A DNA stretch of 5,088 nt from Gemmatimonadota bacterium (GTDB lineage Bacteria > Gemmatimonadota > Gemmatimonadetes > Gemmatimonadales > Gemmatimonadaceae): assembly GCA_031127185.1 (NCBI GenBank), contig JARIET010000218.1, positions 1 through 5,088 on the forward strand, read 5' to 3'. The translations under genes and the position numbers were made by a program. Position 1 is the stretch's first letter; each line of letters begins with the position of its first letter. The notes beneath the pieces are model-generated. The model saw only the letters and a list, made by a program, of their open reading frames with translations. It was not told the DNA's origin and did no database searches. Positions 1 to 4,951 of this stretch are shown here, in pieces.

Positions 1-90
1 ACTGCCCTGCGGCGAGCTCTGCGATGAACTCTGCGCCACGAGCGCGACAGGGAGCAGTAGGATCGCGACCAACGAGTAGCGGAGAGTCAA
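1..90 (-). CDS. 5' end of an exported protein (partial, runs off left edge)
   Basis: Only the first 30 codons lie in the window, and the frame stays open to base 1. Read from a TTG at 90-88, they give a classic signal peptide: a short n-region (TLRYS), a hydrophobic core (LVAILLLPVAL) and a cleavage site after VA with Gln at +1 (VAQ|SSS). A Ser/Gln-rich linker (SSSQSSPQGS) follows. Start choice: the TTG gives a normal-length signal peptide. The only other start seen in frame is a GTG at 135-133, which would add 15 residues before the n-region and is less likely. There is no Shine-Dalgarno sequence before the TTG. The function lies outside the window and cannot be named. The gene is on the same strand as the three-gene cluster to its right, but a 253-base gap with hairpins separates them, so it is probably a separate unit. 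The signal peptide is convincing; the exact start is less certain. Confidence 0.55.
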   Translation of the reverse strand, partial: MTLRYSLVAILLLPVALVAQSSSQSSPQGS

Positions 91-307
91 GGGAGCAACA
101 GGGATATGAGTGGGAGCGACGAGCGTCGTGATCACGCATCGAGAACTACCACACACTCGGGGTCGTGGTATGCTCGGCGTGACGGCTCTCCGAAATGGCG
201 TGATGGCCGGGCAGCGACATCTTTCTGGTTTCGGCGAGCAGCGCGGCTCCCGCGAGAATCCATGGGTTATGGAAGGGCGCCGCGTCCGCCTGAACGTGAC
301 CTGCTGG

Positions 308-342
308 CGCGACTGTAGCGCGAGCCGCGATTACGGTCGCGG
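308..342 (-). terminator. Possible terminator: two adjacent hairpins after the DUF1579-like gene
   Basis: One base beyond the TAA stop at 346-344, a perfect 6-bp stem (CCGCGA at 325-330 with TCGCGG at 337-342) encloses a 6-base loop. A weaker 4-bp stem follows (308-311 with 319-322, 7-base loop). The position suits transcript termination or 3'-end protection of the cluster mRNA. No T-run follows on the minus strand, so it is not a canonical intrinsic terminator. Short GC-rich stems also arise by chance at this base composition. The rest of bases 91-343 holds no ORF I believe and no clear promoter. Confidence 0.35.
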
Positions 343-343
343 G

Positions 344-898
344 TTACGGCCGCACTTTCTTGAGGCGAAGATCGATGGTGCGCGCCGTAGGCGCCCCCTC
401 GCGCAAGAAGTCACCAACTTCGTGCCAGGTGTCGTTTGTGTACGCGATGACATAGCGCACGCGGCCACCGGGCACTGGGAACCCCCAGACCAGTGTGTCG
501 GGGCGGATTTCAAGAGACGGTTCGACCGACTGTCCGTCGCGGTGCGTGGTCATACGAACGCGGCCCGAGTCAGGGTCAAACCAGATCAGGGCGGCCGCTT
601 CGAACAGCACTTGGCCCGCGGTCGGTCCTTCGATCCCGCGGCCTGTCCCCTTGATGATCAGGACGGTTCCGCTCGCACCCCAGGTGATGTCCTCGCTCTG
701 CCGGATGCGGAGCGCGCGCCCCGGTCCCACAGTGGTGTTCGCTTCTCCCTCCCATTGGCCGCTGAGCGCCGCGAGCGGGGCGAGAGCGGTCCGCGCCCGG
801 GTTATCGCGGCTGCGGTCGCTGTAGCGCGCGGATCCTGCGCGGCGAGCATCGCCGGGAAAAATGCGATCGTGCAGATGCAGAGCAATCGGCGGTACAC
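344..898 (-). CDS. Exported DUF1579-like protein
   Basis: The product is 184 residues and is predicted to be exported to the periplasm or cell surface. Residues 1-20 form a signal peptide (YRRLL n-region, then CICTIAFFPAML) with likely cleavage at LAA|QDP. Two cysteines lie in the core, but there is no lipobox. The mature part matches my knowledge of the DUF1579 pattern: an opening GQWEGEA (47-53), an acidic SED (68-70), the VLIIKGTGRG strand (79-88), a DPDSGRVRM turn and strand (108-116), and a closing RYVIAYTNDTWHEVGD (149-164). Such proteins fold as small lipocalin-like beta-barrels and have no established activity. Start choice: GTG at 898 follows TGGAGA by 6 bases and begins the signal peptide. 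An in-frame ATG at 994 would add 32 Ala/Pro-rich residues, overlap the AraC gene by 20 bases and bury the signal peptide. The gene lies 76 bases after the AraC gene on the same strand, so co-transcription is likely. The family call is by pattern only. Confidence 0.8.
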   Translation of the reverse strand: MYRRLLCICTIAFFPAMLAAQDPRATATAAAITRARTALAPLAALSGQWEGEANTTVGPGRALRIRQSEDITWGASGTVLIIKGTGRGIEGPTAGQVLFEAAALIWFDPDSGRVRMTTHRDGQSVEPSLEIRPDTLVWGFPVPGGRVRYVIAYTNDTWHEVGDFLREGAPTARTIDLRLKKVRP

Positions 899-904
899 CG
901 GAGT

Positions 905-910
905 TCTCCA
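905..910 (-). promoter_or_regulatory. Ribosome binding site deciding a GTG start
   Basis: On the minus strand TGGAGA lies 6 bases upstream of the GTG at 898-896. It is the only clear Shine-Dalgarno sequence found before any start in the window. It favours the GTG over the longer ATG reading frame at 994, which has none. Confidence 0.6.
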
Positions 911-938
911 GACAATGGGGTGACCGAATGATGCGGGC

Positions 939-955
939 GCGGCAGGCGCTGCCGC
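939..955 (-). terminator. Perfect 7-bp hairpin between the AraC and DUF1579-like genes
   Basis: GCGGCAG (939-945) pairs perfectly with CTGCCGC (949-955) around a GCG triloop. It starts 20 bases after the AraC stop codon (977-975) and ends about 40 bases before the GTG of the next gene. No T-run follows, so it is unlikely to be a full intrinsic terminator. It could be a partial terminator, an RNA processing or stability element that sets different levels for the two genes, or part of an operator. The stem is plain to see; the role is inference. Confidence 0.35.
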
Positions 956-974
956 TTGTATCGGCGCGACTTCT

Positions 975-1823
975 TCAGGGTCGCACGTCTTCATGATCTG
1001 TGAGGCCTAACTGCAGCGCCGCGAGTGACGGCTGAATGCCCGTGAGCGCGACGAACTCGCGAGTCAGGTGTGCGTGATCGACGAACCCGCTCCCCGCGGC
1101 GATGCGCGACCATCCTGTCTGTGCCGCGGAGACCCGCTGGCCGAGCGCCTCTCGCAGTCGACGCACGCGGGCAAACTCGCGCAGCGTGAGGCCTGTCGCC
1201 GCTGGAAAGCGGCGTTGCAACTGCCGAAGTCCGATGCCAGCGGAACACGCGACGGCGTCCATGCGCACCTCGCCCCGACCGGCAACGATGGCCCGCACCG
1301 CAGCGCGAACGCGGGGATCGGGCGGGCCAAGTGGTGCGAGTCGCCGTACGAGCGCACGATCGAGTGCGGCGAACGCGTGGTGATCATCGCTCCAATCGGG
1401 TACCTCGCGCTCGAGCCCGGCGAAGCGTTCCGCGAGAACGCCTTGTGCGGGCCCGATATAGTCGCGCAACGCGCGTGCCGGAGCGCCGGTGACCAGCGCG
1501 CTCGCGTCAGGCCAGAGCCGAAAGCCCAGGTAGCGTGCCCCCGGGAGCACGTTCGGACGGGCCGCGGTCAGGCTCGGTCCCCGACACACGAGCATCGGTG
1601 ACGCGCCGCCGTTGCGCGCGATGGCGACCGACGTGCAGCCGTCAGGAAAGACGGTGTACGGTGCGGCCGGATCCGGAATCCCCTCCACCCGGAATGACCA
1701 GAGCGAGAGTACGCCCAACGCGATCGAGTCGGACGGAACGCGCTCGGCGTATCGGAACGGAGATTCGCCGTGTCGCGGGAGCTGCGCTATCGGCCCTTGA
1801 CCCACGCCACGATCAACCCGCAT
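975..1823 (-). CDS. AraC-family transcriptional regulator
   Basis: The product is 282 residues, a normal size for an AraC/XylS regulator. The N-terminal part (about 22-135) resembles the sensing half of regulators with a DUF6597-like domain: a LWSFRVEG strand (41-48), a FPDGCTSVAI core (59-68) and YLGFRLWPDA (98-107). The C-terminal part (about 185-268) carries both helix-turn-helix motifs: MDAVACSAGIGLRQLQRRF (188-206) with the linker TGLTLREFARVRRLREAL, then IAAGSGFVDHAHLTREF (241-257) and the signature end TGIQPS (261-266). It should bind DNA as a cytoplasmic activator; the ligand is unknown. The ATG at 1823 overlaps the upstream plug-like gene by 37 bases. An in-frame GTG at 1805 would cut this to 19 bases, and neither start has a Shine-Dalgarno, so the first 7 residues are uncertain. 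The overlap suggests translational coupling. Its targets may include its own cluster, although no operator is proven. Confidence 0.93.
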   Translation of the reverse strand: MRVDRGVGQGPIAQLPRHGESPFRYAERVPSDSIALGVLSLWSFRVEGIPDPAAPYTVFPDGCTSVAIARNGGASPMLVCRGPSLTAARPNVLPGARYLGFRLWPDASALVTGAPARALRDYIGPAQGVLAERFAGLEREVPDWSDDHHAFAALDRALVRRLAPLGPPDPRVRAAVRAIVAGRGEVRMDAVACSAGIGLRQLQRRFPAATGLTLREFARVRRLREALGQRVSAAQTGWSRIAAGSGFVDHAHLTREFVALTGIQPSLAALQLGLTDHEDVRP

Positions 1824-2296
1824 CGCCCGGCGTCGCCAGCCGTGGCGTTGAGTTCCGGAGGAATCGTGGCTGGCCCGCTGTAAAACTCAACGGCGACGAG
1901 TTCTTGCATGCTGATCGACTTCATGTCGAAGGTATCAGGCATCCGACTGTCGTTGACCACGATTCCCATGCGGCAGATTTCGTTTTCCACTTTCCCGCTG
2001 AAGGTCTGCTTGGGGCCGCGCCGATTCACGAGCGCCAAGTCGCCCCCGCCCACGTCGCGCAGGTCGCCACCACTGACGCGAGCGAACAGCTGCGGTGCTG
2101 CGCTCGCATTGTATTTGGCCAGATCCGCGGTGGTAAAGAATTTACCGCCGCCCTTCTTGGCGCTGCGCCGGACGAACGCCGCTGGCAGGTCGGAGGTAAC
2201 TTCAGGCGTGGCCGCGGCGGCTTGTGCCATGAGGCCCACCGGCGCGGAGAGCGCGCACGCAACCGCGAATGCCAGCATTGGACGTAGGCGTGTCAT
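1787..2296 (-). CDS. Small exported TonB-plug-domain-like protein without a barrel
   Basis: The product is 169 residues with a signal peptide (TRLRP n-region, core LAFAVACALSAPVGL, cleavage near LMAQ at 22-25). The mature part follows the pattern of TonB-receptor plug domains as seen in short Gemmatimonadota-type proteins. It has GGGKFFTTADLAKYNAS (49-65), then LFARVSGG (70-77, matching the usual 'LLRRVPGV'), and a strand with C108 (EICRMGIVVND). It closes with ELVAVEFYSGPATIPPELN (132-150) and CGLIVAWVK (159-167). C108 and C159 sit where a disulfide would close the domain. There is no 22-strand barrel and no carboxypeptidase-like regulatory domain in front, so it cannot be a transport channel by itself. 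The role is unknown; a periplasmic binding or partner protein is one possibility. The ATG at 2296 is set by the signal peptide and by a -10 box 7 bases upstream. Its end overlaps the AraC gene. Confidence 0.75.
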   Translation of the reverse strand: MTRLRPMLAFAVACALSAPVGLMAQAAAATPEVTSDLPAAFVRRSAKKGGGKFFTTADLAKYNASAAPQLFARVSGGDLRDVGGGDLALVNRRGPKQTFSGKVENEICRMGIVVNDSRMPDTFDMKSISMQELVAVEFYSGPATIPPELNATAGDAGRCGLIVAWVKGR

Positions 2297-2303
2297 ACCC
2301 CGG

Positions 2304-2332
2304 AATATAGGACGCCCAGTGGGCGGTGCCAG
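2304..2332 (-). promoter_or_regulatory. Sigma-70-type promoter for the plug/AraC/DUF1579 cluster (leaderless)
   Basis: On the minus strand CTGGCA (2332-2327, 4 of 6 to TTGACA) is followed after 17 bases by TATATT (2309-2304, 5 of 6 to TATAAT). The ATG begins 7 bases further on at 2296. Transcription would then start at or next to the A of the ATG, giving a leaderless mRNA. This fits the absence of a Shine-Dalgarno sequence before this gene. Confidence 0.55.
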
Positions 2333-2351
2333 CTATCGTTGCCCGACACGC

Positions 2352-2380
2352 TCGATGGTTGCACCCAGACGAGCTATTAT
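2352..2380 (+). promoter_or_regulatory. Promoter for the PqiA-like gene (leaderless)
   Basis: TATTAT (2375-2380, 5 of 6 to TATAAT) lies 5 bases before the ATG at 2386, so the transcript should begin at the start codon. The best -35 at a 17-base spacing is TCGATG (2352-2357), only 3 of 6, so the promoter may be weak or need an activator. There is no Shine-Dalgarno sequence. Confidence 0.5.
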
Positions 2381-2385
2381 AGGCC

Positions 2386-2925
2386 ATGTCCACGCGAAAC
2401 CGAATCGCGCTCTCGCTGACGGCGCTCTCCATACTCCTGCTGGTTCCAGGACTCGTCAAGCCGATCCTGACCATTACCGCGTCAATGGAGATGTTCGGCG
2501 TCAGGCGCGAGTTGTTCACCGAGACGCGCAGCATACTTGGCGCAATTCGGACCCTGCACGATTCGGGCAACGACTTCGTGGCCGCACTGATCCTGTTCTT
2601 CAGCGTGCTGGTGCCGCTGGTGAAGGCATCATTGCTTGCTCCGCTGTTCCTGATGCGCGATCAGGCGCGCAGGTATCAGCTGTTCGAATTCATCCACTCC
2701 ATCAGCAAGTGGTCAATGGCCGACGTGTTCGCGGTCGGCGTCTTCATCGCATTGCTGGCTGCCAAGGCCACGGACAACATGACTGGCGTGGCGGGGCAGG
2801 GATTCTACTATTTCGCGGCCTACTGCATCGTCTCGAACGCGGCGTTTCATGTGTTGCGGATTGATGCACCGGCCGCCGCGCTGCCTGCGGCGGATGATGC
2901 GGGGCCGGGTTCGGCATCCGTTTAG
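2386..2925 (+). CDS. Single-domain PqiA-like integral membrane protein
   Basis: The product is 179 residues with four predicted membrane segments (about 8-30, 64-90, 111-127, 138-157). It has the PqiA-family signature ISKWSMADVFAVGVFIALLAAK (106-127, matching the 'LRPWSMVDVFxxG' motif), followed by a Gly-containing stretch before segment four (GVAGQGFYYFAAY). PqiA and LetA are inner-membrane partners of MCE proteins in lipid trafficking between the membranes. E. coli PqiA is about 417 residues with two such domains. This protein is one domain long and lacks the N-terminal zinc-ribbon Cys pairs; its only Cys is C147. No MCE gene is in the window. The tail (160-179, APAAALPAADDAGPGSASV) is disordered. 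Residue 1 is fixed by the leaderless promoter. It converges on the next gene with 28 bases between stops. The family call is strong; whether it works alone or with a distant MCE partner is unknown. Confidence 0.85.
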   Translation: MSTRNRIALSLTALSILLLVPGLVKPILTITASMEMFGVRRELFTETRSILGAIRTLHDSGNDFVAALILFFSVLVPLVKASLLAPLFLMRDQARRYQLFEFIHSISKWSMADVFAVGVFIALLAAKATDNMTGVAGQGFYYFAAYCIVSNAAFHVLRIDAPAAALPAADDAGPGSASV

Positions 2926-2929
2926 CAAG

Positions 2930-2946
2930 CGCCAGTGCCGTTGGCG
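2930..2946. terminator. Possible shared terminator between convergent genes
   Basis: CGCCAG (2930-2935) pairs with TTGGCG (2941-2946) around a 5-base loop, with one G-T pair at the loop. It lies in the 28 bases between the two facing stop codons, where a bidirectional terminator would be expected. The stem is short and neither strand has a T-run, so the support is mainly positional. Confidence 0.3.
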
Positions 2947-2953
2947 GCGACCA

Positions 2954-3364
2954 CTACTTCTTGATGGCGACCTTGAACTTTGCGACCGGCGCATTGTTCA
3001 GGTTCACCATTCCCTCCATCGATCCATCGGCGCCAAACGTCGCGTCGTGTTCCAGCTTTCCTTGCACCGTTTCGACTCGAAAACGGATCCGGGCACCGTC
3101 GCGCACGACGTTTGAGATCGGACCGGTCCCCTGTCCGGGCACGAACGCTGAGCCAGTGATGCCACTCGCGCCCTGCGTGAACGTGTAGGTCACGGGCAAC
3201 ACGAGAGAACTGTCGGGGAGCGGGATCGTCGCCGTTCCACTCCAGGTCCCCACCAGTGTCGGCTGAGTCGCCGGCCGTGATGCACTCGGCTGGGCACCGG
3301 CTGCTGCACTCAAGGCGAGCAGCGTCATCAAAGCGAGCAGCGGGCGGATCGAACGTGTGTTCAT
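2954..3364 (-). CDS. Small exported beta-rich protein, function unknown
   Basis: The product is 136 residues. Residues 1-24 are a signal peptide (NTRSIR n-region, core PLLALMTLLALSAA, cleavage at AGA|QPS). A short Ser/Pro/Thr linker follows (26-36). The rest reads as alternating strands: LVGTWSGTATI (38-48), VLPVTYTFTQGASGITGSAF (55-74), ISNVVRDGARIRFRVETVQGKL (83-104), then FGADGSMEGMVNL and AKFKVAIKK to the end. The GTWSG opening and the repeated 'DGxxIxF ... GxxxG' pattern suit a small lipocalin-like barrel, as in many short periplasmic proteins, but I cannot name a family or function. Start choice: an in-frame ATG at 3691 would add 109 residues of Arg/Gly/Thr-rich sequence crossing the promoter region and would bury the signal peptide, so ATG 3364 is used. 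It is convergent with the PqiA-like gene and divergent from the propeller gene. Confidence 0.8.
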   Translation of the reverse strand: MNTRSIRPLLALMTLLALSAAAGAQPSASRPATQPTLVGTWSGTATIPLPDSSLVLPVTYTFTQGASGITGSAFVPGQGTGPISNVVRDGARIRFRVETVQGKLEHDATFGADGSMEGMVNLNNAPVAKFKVAIKK

Positions 3365-3410
3365 CTGTTGAGCGCAGGTAGGTGTCTGGGCTGCGAGCGC
3401 GAACCCGACT

Positions 3411-3440
3411 ATTGTACCCCGCGGCGTTCCGGTTTGGCAC
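3411..3440 (-). promoter_or_regulatory. Promoter for the small exported protein
   Basis: On the minus strand GTGCCA (3440-3435, 4 of 6 to TTGACA) and TACAAT (3416-3411, 5 of 6 to TATAAT) are 18 bases apart. The predicted start of transcription, near 3404, gives a leader of about 40 bases before the ATG at 3364, unlike the leaderless pair at 2297-2385. This supports the short reading frame, because the longer one would start upstream of the promoter. The rest of 3365-3599 shows no believable gene. The plus-strand promoter for the propeller gene is not clear; the nearest candidate is a weak CAACAT at 3588-3593. Confidence 0.45.
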
Positions 3441-3599
3441 TGTGGTCCCGGCCGGCTGCCAAGCACCCGCGCCTGCAATCCAATCTGCGAATGTCGTCCG
3501 GTCACCCCGCTTCCTTCCGCCGGAACGATTCGACCCGGCGAAGTGCGGCTCGTCACTGATGCCACGCGCATTGCCCGGTAGATGTCACAACATTGGGGC

Positions 3600-4928
3600 A
3601 TGAAGTCACCGTACAAAGCCGAGATCGTCGTGACCCTCGTCCTCGCGACGACGCTGGGCGCGCAGAGCCCGACTCCGCCTACCAACGCCACTGGCTACCC
3701 CGCCGCCGACTCCGCTACCTCCGCCCGCGCAGCCTGGCGCCGTGCGACGAGCGCCATGCAGGTCGGTGACATTGCCACGGCGCGCGCTGAAGCCGATCGC
3801 GCGGTCAACGCCTGGCCCACACAGGAAGTGTTTCTCTGGGGCCGCGTCGTACTCGCGGCACGCGCGGGCGACACCAGCGGTGTGGTCTCCGCGCTCGACG
3901 CCTACGCCGATATTGGTATCGGTCGTGACTTCGGAAACGAGCCCTCCATCAAGGCGTTCATGAACTCGCCACAACTACAGGCCAGCCGAGCCCGTCACAC
4001 CGCCAACCGCGCACCCCTCGCGCGCAGCACGGTGAGAGCGACGCTCCCGGATTCCACATTCTGGCCCGAGGGCATGGACCACGACCCGCGCACCGGTGCG
4101 TTCTACGTCACGAGCCTGCGGCACCGGACCATCGCTGAATGGCGAGACGGAACTACACGCGAACTGATCGCACGCGGTCGTTCCGATCTGGGAGCGATTC
4201 TGGCCGTCCGCGTGGACACGGCACGCGGACTCCTGTGGGCCACCACATCGGGAATCCCGCAGCAGGCGAACTTCACGCCCGCCGACACCGCTATAGTCGC
4301 GCTGCTCCGCATTCGCATCGCCGACGGCAGTATCGAACGGCGCTGGGATCTCCCCGTCGCTTCAGGCGGACGCGTACCCGGCGATGTGGCGATTGGCCCG
4401 CGCGGCGACGTCTATATCAGCGACTCGCAGCACCCCGAGCTGTATCGTCTCGCGCCCGGCTCCGACTCGCTCATTCCGATCCGCCACCCGCTCTTCAGGT
4501 CGCTGCAGGGCATCGCGCCCACGCCGGACCCGAACATTCTCTACGTGGCCGACTACTCTCACGGAATTCTGCGAGTCGACTTCGCCAGGCAAACGGTGAC
4601 GCGCGTCGGCGATGCACCACGCTCCACATCGCTCGGCATCGACGGCCTTACCTGGCATCGCGGCGCGCTTATCGCCATCCAGAATGGCGTCGCGCCCGCT
4701 CGTGTCATGCAATATTCACTCGACGCGGCGGGTACTCACTTCACGCGCGCCGAAGTGCTCGACCGCAACAGCGCCATCGCAGATGAGCCCACGATCGGCA
4801 CACTGGTGGGCGATGCGTTCGTATACGTCGCCAATAGCCAGTGGGAGAAGTACGATGCGGCCGGGAGGCCGCGCCCGAATGCCACACTGACCCGCCCGGT
4901 TCTCCTCAGCCTTCCGATTCCACGGTGA
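3600..4928 (+). CDS. Exported TPR-like plus SMP-30/gluconolactonase-type beta-propeller protein
   Basis: The product is 442 residues from ATG 3600 (residues numbered from here). A signal peptide (KSPYK n-region, core AEIVVTLVLATTL) ends at GAQ|SP near residue 22. Residues 42-124 are Ala-rich helices resembling TPR repeats (AWRRATSAMQVGDIATARAE, then ADRAVNAWP). From about 155 there are six strand-turn-strand repeats, one per propeller blade: PEGMDHDPRTGAFYVTS (156-172), ILAVRVDTARGLLWATTS (200-217), GDVAIGPRGDVYISDS (261-276), GIAPTPDPNILYVADYS (304-320), DGLTWHRGALIAIQN (348-362) and IGTLVGDAFVYVANSQW (399-415). E157 in PEG sits where SMP-30 enzymes hold a metal ion, but the other ligands are unclear, so lactonase activity is not assured. 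A binding or scaffold propeller is equally possible. An ATG at 3582 would add six residues (MSQHWG). Neither start has a proper Shine-Dalgarno, and 3600 gives the more typical signal peptide. It converges on the kinase gene with 23 bases between stops. Confidence 0.8.
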   Translation: MKSPYKAEIVVTLVLATTLGAQSPTPPTNATGYPAADSATSARAAWRRATSAMQVGDIATARAEADRAVNAWPTQEVFLWGRVVLAARAGDTSGVVSALDAYADIGIGRDFGNEPSIKAFMNSPQLQASRARHTANRAPLARSTVRATLPDSTFWPEGMDHDPRTGAFYVTSLRHRTIAEWRDGTTRELIARGRSDLGAILAVRVDTARGLLWATTSGIPQQANFTPADTAIVALLRIRIADGSIERRWDLPVASGGRVPGDVAIGPRGDVYISDSQHPELYRLAPGSDSLIPIRHPLFRSLQGIAPTPDPNILYVADYSHGILRVDFARQTVTRVGDAPRSTSLGIDGLTWHRGALIAIQNGVAPARVMQYSLDAAGTHFTRAEVLDRNSAIADEPTIGTLVGDAFVYVANSQWEKYDAAGRPRPNATLTRPVLLSLPIPR

Positions 4929-4951
4929 CTGCAGGAGCGGCTGTCCGCGGC

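Noticed and set aside
110..931. Long plus-strand ORF of 273 codons
   Set aside because: It lies mostly antisense to the DUF1579-like gene, is Arg-rich with no recognisable domain, and has no signal peptide or ribosome binding site. The minus-strand gene has all of these.
899..994. N-terminal extension of the DUF1579-like protein to an ATG at 994
   Set aside because: The 32 extra residues are Ala/Pro-rich, overlap the AraC gene and precede the signal peptide. The GTG at 898 has a ribosome binding site.
1068..1601. Plus-strand ORF of 177 codons
   Set aside because: It is antisense to the AraC gene, whose two helix-turn-helix motifs are unmistakable. The composition is typical of an opposite-strand frame in high-GC DNA.
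1535..2864. Two long overlapping plus-strand ORFs (1535-2287 and 1908-2864)
   Set aside because: They run through parts of the AraC, plug-like and PqiA-like genes and across the divergent promoter region, are Arg/Ala-rich, and show no domain pattern.
3448..3455. Palindrome CCGGCCGG
   Set aside because: It is short and low in complexity, expected by chance in high-GC sequence.
3518..3540. Inverted repeat CGCCGG-N11-CCGGCG upstream of the propeller gene
   Set aside because: It is made only of G and C in 6-base arms, so chance is likely at this composition. No adjoining promoter element supports an operator or riboswitch.
3365..3691. N-terminal extension of the small exported protein to an ATG at 3691
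   Set aside because: It would cross the promoter at 3411-3440 and the start region of the propeller gene, and would bury a clear signal peptide that begins at ATG 3364.
4139..4786. Plus-strand ORF of 215 codons inside the propeller gene
   Set aside because: It is an out-of-frame, Arg/His-rich reading of a gene whose six blade repeats are clear in the other frame.
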